Source: Nitrospirota bacterium (GTDB taxonomy: Bacteria; Nitrospirota; UBA9217). Taken from it: a stretch of 47,735 nucleotides of DNA. This document shows, one piece after another, positions 18,774 through 27,426 of the stretch (positions are counted from its first letter, which is position 1; the number at the start of each line of letters is the position of its first letter). The DNA lies in NCBI GenBank assembly GCA_035516965.1, contig DATIZR010000048.1, forward strand, positions 1-47,735, written 5' to 3'. A model generated the notes under the pieces. It saw nothing but the letters and a program-made list of their open reading frames with translations. It was not told the DNA's origin and did no database searches. The position numbers were made by a program, and so were the translations under genes.

Positions 18774-20234
18774 TCACAGCTTCGGCTTTCTCCTGTGCCA
18801 CTCCGTGGCCTGCTCGTAGGCGTAGGCCGTGTGGATGACTGATTCCTCATCGAAATGCTTCCCCAGGATCTGGAGACCGATAGGGAGGTTCGCCGAAGTG
18901 AAACCGCAGGGGATCGAGATGCCTGGTATGCCGGCCAGGTTCACGCTGATCGTGAAGATGTCGGACAGGTACATCTGGAGAGGATCTGCCGACTTCTCCC
19001 CGATCTTGAACGCCGCGGTAGGCGCGGTCGGCGTCGCGATGACATCGACGGTCTTGAACGCCTCATCGAAATCGTGCTTGATCAGCGTTCGCACCTGCTG
19101 GCCTTTCTTGTAATAGGCGTCGTAGTAACCGGCTGACAGTGCATACGTCCCGAGCATGATCCTGCGCTTCACCTCTGGCCCAAACCCCTCGTCGCGGCTC
19201 CTCTTGTACATATCAAGGAGGTCTTTGGGCGATGCGGCGCGATAGCCGTACTTCACCCCGTCATACCGCGCGAGGTTCGAGCTCGCCTCGGAGGTAGCGA
19301 GGATATAATAGGTTGCCACGGCGTACCGGGTGTTCGGCAGCGACACATCAACAATCGCGGCGCCCAGGCTTTCCAGGGTCTTGACCGCCTGCCGCACCGC
19401 GCGCTCGACCTCCGGGTCCATGCCGTCGATGAAATACTCCCGGGGGAGCCCCACCTTCAGGCCTTTCACGTCCCTCTTGAGCGCCTTTGTGAAGTCCGGC
19501 TTCGCGATATCGGCCGAGGTGGAATCCTTCGGATCATGGCCGGCAATGACGTTCATGAGGATCGCCGTGTCACTGACGTCCTTGGTGATCGGGCCGATCT
19601 GGTCCAAAGATGAAGCGAAGGCCACCAGACCATAGCGCGAAACTCGGCCGTACGTAGGCTTCAGGCCGACCACGCCGCAGCATGCAGCAGGCTGCCTGAT
19701 CGAGCCTCCCGTATCAGACCCCAGCGAGCCGATGCACTCATCAGCGGCCGTAGCGGCAGCCGAGCCGCCGCTCGACCCTCCCGGGATCCTCGCGAGGTCC
19801 CAGGGGTTCTTCGTGATAAAAAAGCCAGAGTTCTCCGTGGAGGATCCCATGGCGAACTCGTCCATGTTCGGCTTGCCGCACAGGACGGCTCCCGCTTCTT
19901 TCAACCGGGCGACGACGGTTGCGTCGTAGGGCGGAACGAAATTGCCGAGGATCTTCGAGGCGCACGTGGTCTTGATCCCCGCCGTGCACATGTTGTCCTT
20001 GACCGCGATCGGGATGCCCTGGAGCGGCGATGCCACGACTCCGGCTTTCATCCGCTTATCCGCGGCCGCCGCATGGGCGCGGGCTTCTTCAGCCGTCACC
20101 GTGATATAGGCCTTGACCCTGTCATCAACGGAAGCTATTCTGCTCAGGACCGACTCGGTGATGGCAGCCGATGTCGTCTCTCCCTTCTTCAGCATCTCGT
20201 GCAGCTCATGGATCGTGCGCTGGCAAAGCTCCAT
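18774..20234 (-). CDS. gatA: Asp-tRNA(Asn)/Glu-tRNA(Gln) amidotransferase subunit A
   Basis: A 486-residue amidase-signature glutaminase that supplies ammonia to GatB. The Ser-cis-Ser-Lys triad is Lys79 (AVKDNMC), Ser154 (PGGSSGGS) and Ser178 ([10 protein letters not shown]), the same numbering as in the well-studied S. aureus enzyme. The start codon shares one base with the panD stop (TAATG), so translation is probably coupled to panD. Length and order of motifs are normal. Confidence 0.97.
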   Translation of the reverse strand: MELCQRTIHELHEMLKKGETTSAAITESVLSRIASVDDRVKAYITVTAEEARAHAAAADKRMKAGVVASPLQGIPIAVKDNMCTAGIKTTCASKILGNFVPPYDATVVARLKEAGAVLCGKPNMDEFAMGSSTENSGFFITKNPWDLARIPGGSSGGSAAATAADECIGSLGSDTGGSIRQPAACCGVVGLKPTYGRVSRYGLVAFASSLDQIGPITKDVSDTAILMNVIAGHDPKDSTSADIAKPDFTKALKRDVKGLKVGLPREYFIDGMDPEVERAVRQAVKTLESLGAAIVDVSLPNTRYAVATYYILATSEASSNLARYDGVKYGYRAASPKDLLDMYKRSRDEGFGPEVKRRIMLGTYALSAGYYDAYYKKGQQVRTLIKHDFDEAFKTVDVIATPTAPTAAFKIGEKSADPLQMYLSDIFTISVNLAGIPGISIPCGFTSANLPIGLQILGKHFDEESVIHTAYAYEQATEWHRRKPKL

Positions 20235-20587
20235 TATTTCTCCCTCACCCGGTTGTTCTCGTCCACCAGGACGATCTTCGGCTGATAGGTCTTGAGTTCG
20301 TCCTCGTTGAAATATTCGTAGCAGAAGACGATGATCTTGTCTCCCTTCACGCCTTTCCGTGCCGTCGGGCCGTTCAGGACCATCTCGCCGGACCCGCGCT
20401 TCCCGGGGATCACGTAGGTTTCGAACCGTTCTCCGTTGTTCAGGTTCGAGACGCTCACCTGTTCATACGGGAGAATGCCGGCCGTTTCCAGCAGCACGGG
20501 ATCGACGGTCAGGCTCCCCTCATACTCGAGGTTCGCGTCCGTCACGGCTGCCCGGTGGATCTTGGATCGAAGCATCAGTCTGAACAT
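20234..20587 (-). CDS. panD: Aspartate 1-decarboxylase (pyruvoyl enzyme)
   Basis: Makes beta-alanine from aspartate for pantothenate and coenzyme A. The 117-residue proenzyme has the self-cleavage site Gly24-Ser25 ([10 protein letters not shown]), after which Ser25 becomes the pyruvoyl group, plus Lys9 and the [12 protein letters not shown] segment of the active site. GAGGAAAAC precedes the ATG. It is placed between gatC and gatA, splitting the gatCAB genes, and its stop overlaps gatA. Both pathways draw on aspartate, but this arrangement may be only convenience of transcription. Confidence 0.95.
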   Translation of the reverse strand: MFRLMLRSKIHRAAVTDANLEYEGSLTVDPVLLETAGILPYEQVSVSNLNNGERFETYVIPGKRGSGEMVLNGPTARKGVKGDKIIVFCYEYFNEDELKTYQPKIVLVDENNRVREK

Positions 20588-20616
20588 GTTTTCCTCTTTA
20601 CCGTCTCTTCCATTTT

Positions 20617-20637
20617 GACACAGATTAACACGGATAA
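20617..20637. repeat. Short ~10-bp-period intergenic repeat (gatC-panD gap)
   Basis: GACACAGATTAACACGGATA is a tandem dimer of ACACNGATNA with 10-bp period. It belongs to the same style of element as those at 21033-21053 and 21097-21117. No gene is visible in the 137-nt gap. Confidence 0.5.
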
Positions 20638-20724
20638 TAAATTATGATGCATCTGAAAATAAGCACCAGAGACACCTCACCTATCCTGTCAGTATTCATC
20701 ACGGTCACGCTGTTTTTCCCGCGA

Positions 20725-21012
20725 CTACTCGATTATCTTCGGCACGCGGTAGTGCCCCGAGGCCTTGTCCGGCGCGTTCTCCAGCGCCTTTTCCTGGGGA
20801 AGACTCTCGACGGGCACGTCTTCGCGCATGACGTTGCTTATGTCCAGCACATGCGACGTCGGCTCAACGCCCTTCGTGTCAATCTCGTTCAGCTGTTCCA
20901 CATAGGTCAGGATGTTCGAGAGCTGGTCCGTGAAGAGGTCCCTGGCCTGCTCCGAAAGCTCAAGCCTGGCAAGCTTGGCAACGTGCTCCACTTCCTTTTT
21001 TGTGATTTTCAT
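20725..21012 (-). CDS. gatC: Asp-tRNA(Asn)/Glu-tRNA(Gln) amidotransferase subunit C
   Basis: A 95-residue GatC: MKITKKEVEHVAKLARLELSE at the start, then a helix-rich middle (LSNILTYVEQLNEID) and the extended C-terminal part (LRED-like VMREDVPVESLPQEKAL, HYRVPKIIE) that wraps the GatA-GatB interface. AGGAG lies 7 nt before the ATG. It is the first of the gatC-panD-gatA-gatB series. Confidence 0.95.
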   Translation of the reverse strand: MKITKKEVEHVAKLARLELSEQARDLFTDQLSNILTYVEQLNEIDTKGVEPTSHVLDISNVMREDVPVESLPQEKALENAPDKASGHYRVPKIIE

Positions 21013-21032
21013 GAAGATCTCCTATAAGCATT

Positions 21033-21117
21033 GACGCTGATTCACGCTGATAGAAGATATGATTCAAATAGTTTGATCAGATCATTCATAGCTTTTATCA
21101 GTGTCCATCAGTGTCTA
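21033..21117. repeat. Inverted pair of ~10-bp-period repeats between uvrD and gatC
   Basis: GACGCTGATTCACGCTGATA (21033-21052) and, in the opposite orientation, TATCAGTGTCCATCAGTGTC (21096-21115). Each is a tandem dimer with 10-bp period. The two arms are complementary at 16 of 20 positions plus two G-T, so RNA could fold into a 20-bp imperfect hairpin with a loop of about 43 nt. The loop is A+T-rich. Confidence 0.6.
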
Positions 21118-21119
21118 AA

Positions 21120-23360
21120 TCAAATGACTTCCAGCTTCGCGTACTTGACTGCCAGCGTCTTCACGCCGTGTCCCGGAAAACTGACGCTGATCTTGATATC
21201 ATCGCCAGACCCTTCCGACCGCTGGACCGTCCCGATCCCGAACGTCGAGTGCTTTACGACGGCGCCCCGGTAATAGCGGCTGCTGCCGTCCTGCTTCTTG
21301 GCCGCCCCGGCGAACGTATCCGTCACAGGTACCTGCTTTTCGGGAATGACCGCGTCGGTCCAGCGCGGCCGGTCCCTGCCGATGGAGCGTTCGAACTCGT
21401 ATTCCCCCGTTTTCTCCAGGGCCTCTTCGGGCATTTCCTGCAGGAAACGGGACACCAGGTTGGCCTGGGGATATCCATAGAGACGCCGCTCGGCGGCATG
21501 GGTGATGATCAGGCGCTCCTTTGCCCTCGTGATGCCCACGTAGCACAGCCTGCGCTCTTCTTCGAGCTCCTCTTCGTTCTCCGCGGAGCGCGAGTGCGGG
21601 AACAGGCCCTCTTCCATGCCCGCCAGGAAGACGACGCTGAACTCGAGGCCCTTGGCATTATGGAGCGTCATGAGGGTCACGGAATCCGACCTGCCCCGCC
21701 TGCCCTCGGCGTCGGCCTGCTCTTCAGCATCGGTTATGAGAGCAACCTGGTCCAGAAACGCGGCAAGCGATGCGTCCCGGTTCTGTTCCTGGAAGTCCTC
21801 GGTCGCGGTCAGGAGCTCATTCAGGTTCTCGAGCCGGATCCGTGATTCAACGCTCTTCTCCTGTTCCAGCGCGGCAGCGTACCCGCTCTCGTGGATCACG
21901 CGGCGGACAAGGTCGGTAATGGTCATCGTTCCCAGGTCGGCACGGACCCGCTCCATCATCGCCGTGAACTCGCGCAGTTTCCGTCTCGCGGCCGGGGTGA
22001 TGGGAGCGCTGTCCGGGTTGCATGCCGCCTGATAGAGGCCGATGCCCGCTGCGGCAGCCGCGGCCTCCAGTTTTTCGATCGTCGTATCACCGATGCCGCG
22101 CGCCGGGACGTTCACGATACGGCGAAAGCCGACCAGATCCGCGGGATTCTGCAGGACCCGGAGATAGGCGATCACGTCCTTGATCTCCCTGCGGTCGTAG
22201 AAGCGCATGCCGCCGAAGATCCTGTAGGGGATGCCGCGGTTCCTGAGCTCGTCCTCCAGGGCGCGCGACTGTGCATTGGTGCGGTAGAGCACCGCCATCT
22301 CGCGGAGGCTCCTGCCTTCCTCGACCTGCTGCTGCACCGTCCGGAAGATGAAACGCGCTTCGTCCTTCTCGTCCTGCGCCTTGTAGACCAGGATCTTGTC
22401 GCCGCCCCGTTTCCGGGTCCAGAGCTCCTTCGGTTTCCTGCCCAGGTTCCGCGAAACCACGGCCCCGGCCGCTCCCAGGATGTTCTGCGTCGACCGGTAG
22501 TTCTGTTCAAGTTTGATCACCCGCGCTTCGGGGTAGTCCTTTTCGAAGTTCAGGATGTTGGATATATCGGCGCCCCGGAACCGGTAGATGCTCTGGTCGT
22601 CGTCGCCAACCACGCACAAGTTCTTCCGCACCGCGGTCAACAGGCGCACGAGCCGGTACTGGGCATGGTTCGTGTCCTGGTATTCGTCGATCAGAATATG
22701 GTGGAACAGGTTCTGAAAATAAGTGAGCACGTCCGGGTGCCGTTCGAAAAGCCGCACTGTCAGCATGAGGAGATCGTCGAAGTCCAGGCTGCCCGACTCC
22801 CTGAGCTTTTCCTCGTACAGCGCGTACACCCGCGAGACGGCGTCATCGAACCCGAAGCCGGCGCTCGTCTTCTGGAACTGCTCCGCGTCGGTCAGGTTGT
22901 TCTTGAGCGCACTGATCTTCGCGCCGATGGCCCGCGGCTGGTAGCGTTCGGTGTCGACCCGCAGGTCAGAGGCGCACGCCTTGATGAGCGAGGAACGGTC
23001 CGTCTCGTCGTAAATGATGAAGTGCTTCTTGTAACCCATCCGGTCGATGTACTGCCGGAGGATCCTGACACAGGCCGAATGAAAGGTGCTGATCCAGAGC
23101 CCGCCGTAACCGACCCCCCGCCCGAGCGGAATGTCGATCATCCGCTCAAGCCGCTCACGCATTTCGTTCGCGGCCTTGTTCGTGAAGGTCACCGCAAGGA
23201 TATTGTAGGGATCAACGCCGCGCTCGCGGATCAGGTGCGCGATCCGGCAGGTGATGACGCGCGTCTTCCCGCTGCCGGCGCCGGCGAGGATCAGGAGCGG
23301 TCCATCTCCGTACAATACCGCTTCACGCTGGGGCGGGTTTAAATTTTCCAGGTAATCCAT
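21120..23360 (-). CDS. UvrD/PcrA-type superfamily 1 DNA helicase
   Basis: A 746-residue 3'-5' helicase. Motifs seen: LNPPQREAV (Q motif), AGAGSGKTR at 27-34, TFTNKAANEMRER, STFHSACVRIL, DEYQDTN, VGDDDQSIYRFRGAD, LEQNYRS, and C-terminal LMTLHNAKGLEFSVVFLAG and VGITRAKERL. The C-terminal ~60 residues form a PcrA-like Tudor domain (VVKHSTFGIGTV). Functions of the family are nucleotide excision repair and removal of RecA or RNA polymerase from DNA. I chose the ATG at 23360, giving MDYLENLNPPQ as in PcrA/UvrD; the frame remains open to 23603, where it enters a terminator hairpin, so the upstream part is not coding. The ribosome-binding site is weak. Confidence 0.92.
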   Translation of the reverse strand: MDYLENLNPPQREAVLYGDGPLLILAGAGSGKTRVITCRIAHLIRERGVDPYNILAVTFTNKAANEMRERLERMIDIPLGRGVGYGGLWISTFHSACVRILRQYIDRMGYKKHFIIYDETDRSSLIKACASDLRVDTERYQPRAIGAKISALKNNLTDAEQFQKTSAGFGFDDAVSRVYALYEEKLRESGSLDFDDLLMLTVRLFERHPDVLTYFQNLFHHILIDEYQDTNHAQYRLVRLLTAVRKNLCVVGDDDQSIYRFRGADISNILNFEKDYPEARVIKLEQNYRSTQNILGAAGAVVSRNLGRKPKELWTRKRGGDKILVYKAQDEKDEARFIFRTVQQQVEEGRSLREMAVLYRTNAQSRALEDELRNRGIPYRIFGGMRFYDRREIKDVIAYLRVLQNPADLVGFRRIVNVPARGIGDTTIEKLEAAAAAAGIGLYQAACNPDSAPITPAARRKLREFTAMMERVRADLGTMTITDLVRRVIHESGYAAALEQEKSVESRIRLENLNELLTATEDFQEQNRDASLAAFLDQVALITDAEEQADAEGRRGRSDSVTLMTLHNAKGLEFSVVFLAGMEEGLFPHSRSAENEEELEEERRLCYVGITRAKERLIITHAAERRLYGYPQANLVSRFLQEMPEEALEKTGEYEFERSIGRDRPRWTDAVIPEKQVPVTDTFAGAAKKQDGSSRYYRGAVVKHSTFGIGTVQRSEGSGDDIKISVSFPGHGVKTLAVKYAKLEVI

Positions 23361-23580
23361 GATAAGGCGCAGTTCTCTGCCTGAACCGGAAGCTCCGGCG
23401 AAGTCAAGCGGAGGCTGTTCCCCGCCGTGACTACGCTTGAAAATCCGGAGCGGGTACATCGCGGATGACCGCTCCAGCCTCCGGGTCAGGAGATGCATTA
23501 TAATGATATTCCGGTGATAAATCAACAGGAAAGACATTTCCTTGCGAAGGATATAAGTGGAGGAAAACCGGCGGAGGCTG

Positions 23581-23630
23581 AAAAAAACAGAGAAGGCACT
23601 CAAAACAATGAGTGCCTTCTCTGTTCAACT
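23581..23630 (-). terminator. Strong intrinsic terminator after the chemoreceptor gene
   Basis: A perfect 17-bp inverted repeat, AACAGAGAAGGCACTCA (23586-23602) and TGAGTGCCTTCTCTGTT (23609-23625), around a 6-nt loop. On the minus strand it is followed by a run of T (complement of the A7 at 23581-23587). It ends the chrA-sulfotransferase-phnD-mcp direction of transcription and isolates uvrD. Confidence 0.93.
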
Positions 23631-23664
23631 CTTTGCGGCATTTCAGGGCGATTGTTCCGAGGGC

Positions 23665-25242
23665 TCAGAACTTCTCAAATTCCCTGTCCCGTTCATCCAT
23701 CGACCTGCCGTTTCCGGGATGCCCCAAATCGAACTTCACGCCTGAGAATATCGGCCCTCGCTTCACTGCGGGCGCCTCCCCGTGTACCGGCGGTGCTATT
23801 CTGACCCTGGACGCCGGGTCCTTCCGCATATCATCACCGGCCGTGGCCACCGTCGTTCTCCCCGCGTCTACCCTGAAGAAGGCGGTGGTCTGCAGAAGCT
23901 GGGCGGCCTGGGACGACAGTTCTTCGGCCATGGAGGCCATCTCCTCCGCCGATCCCGCGTTCTGCTGGATCACGTGATTGAGCTGCTGGATGGCGCTGTT
24001 GATCTGGTCCGCACCCGATGCCTGCTCCTTGCTCGACGCACTGATCTCCTGCACGAGCTCCGAGGTCTTCTGGATATCGGGAACGAGTTTGGAAAGCATG
24101 GATCCGGCTTTTTCCGCAACATCAACGCTGGACCGGGAAAGTCTGCTGATCTCAGCAGCCGCGATCTGGCTTCGTTCGGCAAGTTTGCGTACCTCCGCCG
24201 CGACCACGGCAAACCCCTTCCCATGCTCGCCCGCGCGGGCCGCCTCGATCGCCGCATTGAGGGCCAGCAGGTTCGTCTGCCGAGCGATCTCCTCGATGAT
24301 CGATATCTTTTCCGCAATATCCTTCATGGCAGCCACCGCTTCGGCCACGGCCTTTCCGCTCTCCTGTGCATCGTCAGCGCTTTTCAGTGCTATCTTTTCC
24401 GTCTGCATGGCATTATCGGCATTCTGCCTGATGGTTGCATTCATCTCTTCAACGGAGGACGAGGCCTCTTCTGCGGAGGCTGCCTGTTCCGTGCTTCCCT
24501 GCGACATCTGTTCAGAGCCCGCGTTGATCGTCTGGCTGCCGGATGCCACTCCCGCGGCCGCAGCCTTCACGTCTCCTACGACGGTCCTCAGCTTCTCAAC
24601 CATCGATCCGATCGAAGCGGACAGCATCCCGATCTCGTCGCCCGATTCAGCCTCCGGGGTTATCGTAAGGTCTCCCGACGAGACCTGATCGACAACGGCA
24701 TTCAGCCGGTCGATGGGTTTGACCGCGAGGATGCGGAAAAGCAGATAGATGATGGCCGAGACCGCGAGCATGGTCGCGAGGGACAGCGAGGTCAGGATCG
24801 TCTGCGATTGCCGCAGCGCCCGGTTGATATCCCGGGTCGAATAGCCGATCTTGACAAGACCGATCTTCTCGCTCTGCTGGAGTATGGGGCTGGTATATTC
24901 AAGAACGTCGGCGGTGTCCCTGTTCTCTTTTTTCTGGCGCGTGAGCTCTTTCCCCTCCTTGTCGAGAATGACCGCATAGATGATGTCGTCGTCTCCTTCG
25001 GAAACATACCGTACATGGTTCTCGAGAAAAGAGAGGTTGTAGCTCAGGATCGGTTCGGCAGAAATGGCTGCGAGGAACCTCGCCACATTCTCCCCCTTGT
25101 CCTTGAGGTCGGAAACGAGCACGTTCTTTTCATGTATGCTGATGATCGTTCCCATGGCCGTAAAGACCAGAAGAAGCGCCAGCAGAATGCTGACCAGAAA
25201 TTTTCTGGTTAACGTCCATTTTTTGAAATCGTTCCTGTCCAT
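23665..25242 (-). CDS. Methyl-accepting chemotaxis protein
   Basis: A 525-residue transmembrane chemoreceptor. TM1 is about residues 14-34 ([20 protein letters not shown]), a short periplasmic domain of roughly 130 residues follows, TM2 is [15 protein letters not shown], then HAMP and a cytoplasmic coiled coil. The conserved hairpin tip is present ([18 protein letters not shown], then [18 protein letters not shown]). The small periplasmic domain includes [13 protein letters not shown], as in single-Cache-like sensors. No C-terminal CheR/CheB tether pentapeptide is seen. GAGGAG upstream supports the ATG at 25242. It lies 89 nt after a PhnD-like periplasmic binding protein, a possible ligand-bearing partner. 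Confidence 0.93.
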   Translation of the reverse strand: MDRNDFKKWTLTRKFLVSILLALLLVFTAMGTIISIHEKNVLVSDLKDKGENVARFLAAISAEPILSYNLSFLENHVRYVSEGDDDIIYAVILDKEGKELTRQKKENRDTADVLEYTSPILQQSEKIGLVKIGYSTRDINRALRQSQTILTSLSLATMLAVSAIIYLLFRILAVKPIDRLNAVVDQVSSGDLTITPEAESGDEIGMLSASIGSMVEKLRTVVGDVKAAAAGVASGSQTINAGSEQMSQGSTEQAASAEEASSSVEEMNATIRQNADNAMQTEKIALKSADDAQESGKAVAEAVAAMKDIAEKISIIEEIARQTNLLALNAAIEAARAGEHGKGFAVVAAEVRKLAERSQIAAAEISRLSRSSVDVAEKAGSMLSKLVPDIQKTSELVQEISASSKEQASGADQINSAIQQLNHVIQQNAGSAEEMASMAEELSSQAAQLLQTTAFFRVDAGRTTVATAGDDMRKDPASRVRIAPPVHGEAPAVKRGPIFSGVKFDLGHPGNGRSMDERDREFEKF

Positions 25243-25331
25243 GACTGCTCCTCTCCTGTTCGCCGGTCGTTGTTGTCCGGCTTCCGCGCTCGCGCCGGGC
25301 AATGCTCTCTTTCCTGCGAAGGGACGTCCGG

Positions 25332-26195
25332 CTACATGCTGCCGGATATCTTTGTCGCCTTCCGCAGGTCATCATATTCCTTGTCAGCAATGGGGATGAA
25401 CCCGGTGAGCCGGGCCGGGCCCAGGATGGCTTCATTATTCGGATCGTTCGGCTTCAGCTTGAGCAGGGCGGCTTTGATCTTCGTCGCCGTTTCTGCTTTC
25501 AGCTTCGGAGTGGCGAATAACGGCCAGTTCGGAACATAGTCGGTATACCCCACGATCCTGATCTGGGAAATATCGACCTTGTCCTTCACCTTTTCCAGTT
25601 CGTCCTCGCGGATCCCGCCGGCATCGGCGGTCCGGTCGAACACGGACTGAACGACCTTATCGTGCCTCTTGGCGAAGGGCAGGACAGTGATGTCCTTCTT
25701 CGTGTCGAAGCCGGCCTTGTTCAGGAGCAGAAGCTGGAACAGGTAGCCCGCGGGAGAATCCTTGTCCATGAAAACGAATTTCTTCCCCTTGAGGTCCGTG
25801 ATGCGCTCTATCCCGCTGTCCTTTCTCACGATGATGATCCCCCGGAGCCTGGTGCCGCTTTTCACCTCCGATGACAAGGCGAGTGGCTCGATATTCACCT
25901 TGTCTTTGATCTCGACGTAGAGCAGGGGGTTCGCGAAGCCGATGTCCATCTGGCCGTTTTTTGCCGCCTCCTTGAATGCCGGAAAGTCCTTCGGGACTAC
26001 AATGCTCACTTTTTCCCCGGTTTCTTTTGCCAGGTATTCGGCCAGCGGCGTATACATCCTATGCAATTCGGACGCGCTTAGACGAGGCACCGTCCCAAGC
26101 TTGATCTCGGCGGACGCGATCCCGGCCATGACCACAACAGCTCCCACGCTTAAAAGTACCGGTGTTACGACTACTTGCATCACCCAGTTCTTCAT
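25332..26195 (-). CDS. PhnD-like periplasmic oxyanion-binding protein
   Basis: A 287-residue periplasmic binding protein of the phosphate/phosphonate/phosphite (PhnD) class. A signal peptide ends near [11 protein letters not shown]. Family features are [23 protein letters not shown], the [10 protein letters not shown] segment, [16 protein letters not shown] (ligand-binding Ser/Gly loop) and [20 protein letters not shown] lies 5 nt before the ATG. No permease or ATPase gene follows; instead a chemoreceptor gene does, and a sulfotransferase precedes it by 85 nt. The ligand could be phosphonate, phosphite, sulfate-like or another oxyanion. A sensing rather than uptake role is inferred from context. 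Confidence 0.85.
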   Translation of the reverse strand: MKNWVMQVVVTPVLLSVGAVVVMAGIASAEIKLGTVPRLSASELHRMYTPLAEYLAKETGEKVSIVVPKDFPAFKEAAKNGQMDIGFANPLLYVEIKDKVNIEPLALSSEVKSGTRLRGIIIVRKDSGIERITDLKGKKFVFMDKDSPAGYLFQLLLLNKAGFDTKKDITVLPFAKRHDKVVQSVFDRTADAGGIREDELEKVKDKVDISQIRIVGYTDYVPNWPLFATPKLKAETATKIKAALLKLKPNDPNNEAILGPARLTGFIPIADKEYDDLRKATKISGSM

Positions 26196-26280
26196 TGTTC
26201 CTCCTTAGATTATGGAATTGCAATTTTACATCGGCATGTACACGGCATGCCCCAACGTTGTCATCTTCCTCAATTCCCGA

Positions 26281-27357
26281 TCATGCTCTGTTCCCGCCTG
26301 AATGACCGGATTTTAGCAGCCTGTCCTCGGGCAGGGACAGCGCCACGTGCGGGAACGCCTTTCGTTCCCCTATCGATTTGATCAGCCCCGCCTGCAGGTC
26401 CCGCCGTATGAGGTCGGCCGGGTCGATCAGCTTCAGCACTTTTTCTTTCATCCCCGCATTTTCAGCATCGAACGATTTTATTTCCGCATTCGTGAACCGC
26501 ACCTGTTCTCCTCTGGGGATAAAGATGCGGTCATAACCCAGGGCGTCGAGAATATGGCCGGCCACGGCTTCGAATATCCTGATATCCTCTTCCCTGGCCT
26601 CCCGCAGGAATTTGCGATTGTTGTTCTGCATTACGGGGTTGACGACATTGCCCCAGAGTTCGCTGGAGGACGCCGCTCTCTTAGCTTCCTCGGTTCGATA
26701 ATAGTCCAGCATGGCATCGCGAAAGGGCAGGCCGAGATAATCACAGATGTCCTGAGCCGTTCTCTGCGGGTCTCCGGTCAGTTCTTCGTAGCTGATATCC
26801 AGAAACCTGCCCGGTTCCATCTCCTTCCGGATCTGCAGTGCCAGTTCCTGGGTGGCCGCCCATTCACGGGCAATATGGTAGAAGTGCTTCTCGCCGACGA
26901 CGGCCTTATGAAAGGAAACAGCGACATCCCGCCCGTCGCGGTACAAATAGATGTATTTGGGCTTGTGAAAATAGCTCTCTATCTGGGATACATACTTGAT
27001 GTTCGCCAGGCTCTTGCAGCACCAGGTCGCTGCTCCCTTGGCCTCGGCGCACTTGTCATAGACCGCACCGTGGAGCGCCACCGGGCTGCGTTCGCGGCAG
27101 TGACGGGCAATTGCGTCCCGGTCAAGTTTGACCCCCTCCCAGGGGACCGGGTTCAGTTCCACGAGCCGGCACACATCCTCTACGAGCTGGGCAAAGTTCG
27201 AGTCCTGGCTCAAGTCTCCATAAACGGACACAAGCGGCATGATCCGCTGCAGGATATGCGGCGGGTGCGGTGCGGCAATCTCCGGCAGCTGGTTCAGCAT
27301 CAAACGGAGCAGGTTCGAACCCGACCTCTGAGTTCCGATCATAAAAATGGGCATCAT
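26281..27357 (-). CDS. PAPS-dependent sulfotransferase family protein (copy 1)
   Basis: A 358-residue P-loop-like sulfotransferase. The 5'-phosphosulfate loop is FMIGTQRSGSNLL (residues 5-17), and the 3'-phosphate region is YIYLYRDGRDVAVSF (135-149) with the conserved Arg-Asp and Ser. The family moves a sulfuryl group from PAPS to an alcohol, amine or sugar; the acceptor is unknown. No signal peptide, so cytosolic. GGAGG precedes two consecutive ATG codons. It lies 69 nt after a CHR transporter gene. A second protein, about 70% identical by eye, is encoded at 45178-46200 in the same position relative to another CHR transporter. Confidence 0.88.
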   Translation of the reverse strand: MMPIFMIGTQRSGSNLLRLMLNQLPEIAAPHPPHILQRIMPLVSVYGDLSQDSNFAQLVEDVCRLVELNPVPWEGVKLDRDAIARHCRERSPVALHGAVYDKCAEAKGAATWCCKSLANIKYVSQIESYFHKPKYIYLYRDGRDVAVSFHKAVVGEKHFYHIAREWAATQELALQIRKEMEPGRFLDISYEELTGDPQRTAQDICDYLGLPFRDAMLDYYRTEEAKRAASSSELWGNVVNPVMQNNNRKFLREAREEDIRIFEAVAGHILDALGYDRIFIPRGEQVRFTNAEIKSFDAENAGMKEKVLKLIDPADLIRRDLQAGLIKSIGERKAFPHVALSLPEDRLLKSGHSGGNRA

Positions 27358-27426
27358 GGTAAAACCTCCCTCCCTGCCGACGCAGGTCCTCGCCTGTATG
27401 CTGCGTACCGCGGTCGCTGCAAAAAC

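Noticed and set aside
23361-23603. N-terminal extension of the UvrD/PcrA frame
   Set aside because: The extension runs into the terminator hairpin of the chemoreceptor gene, and the family start MDYLENLNPPQ lies at 23360.
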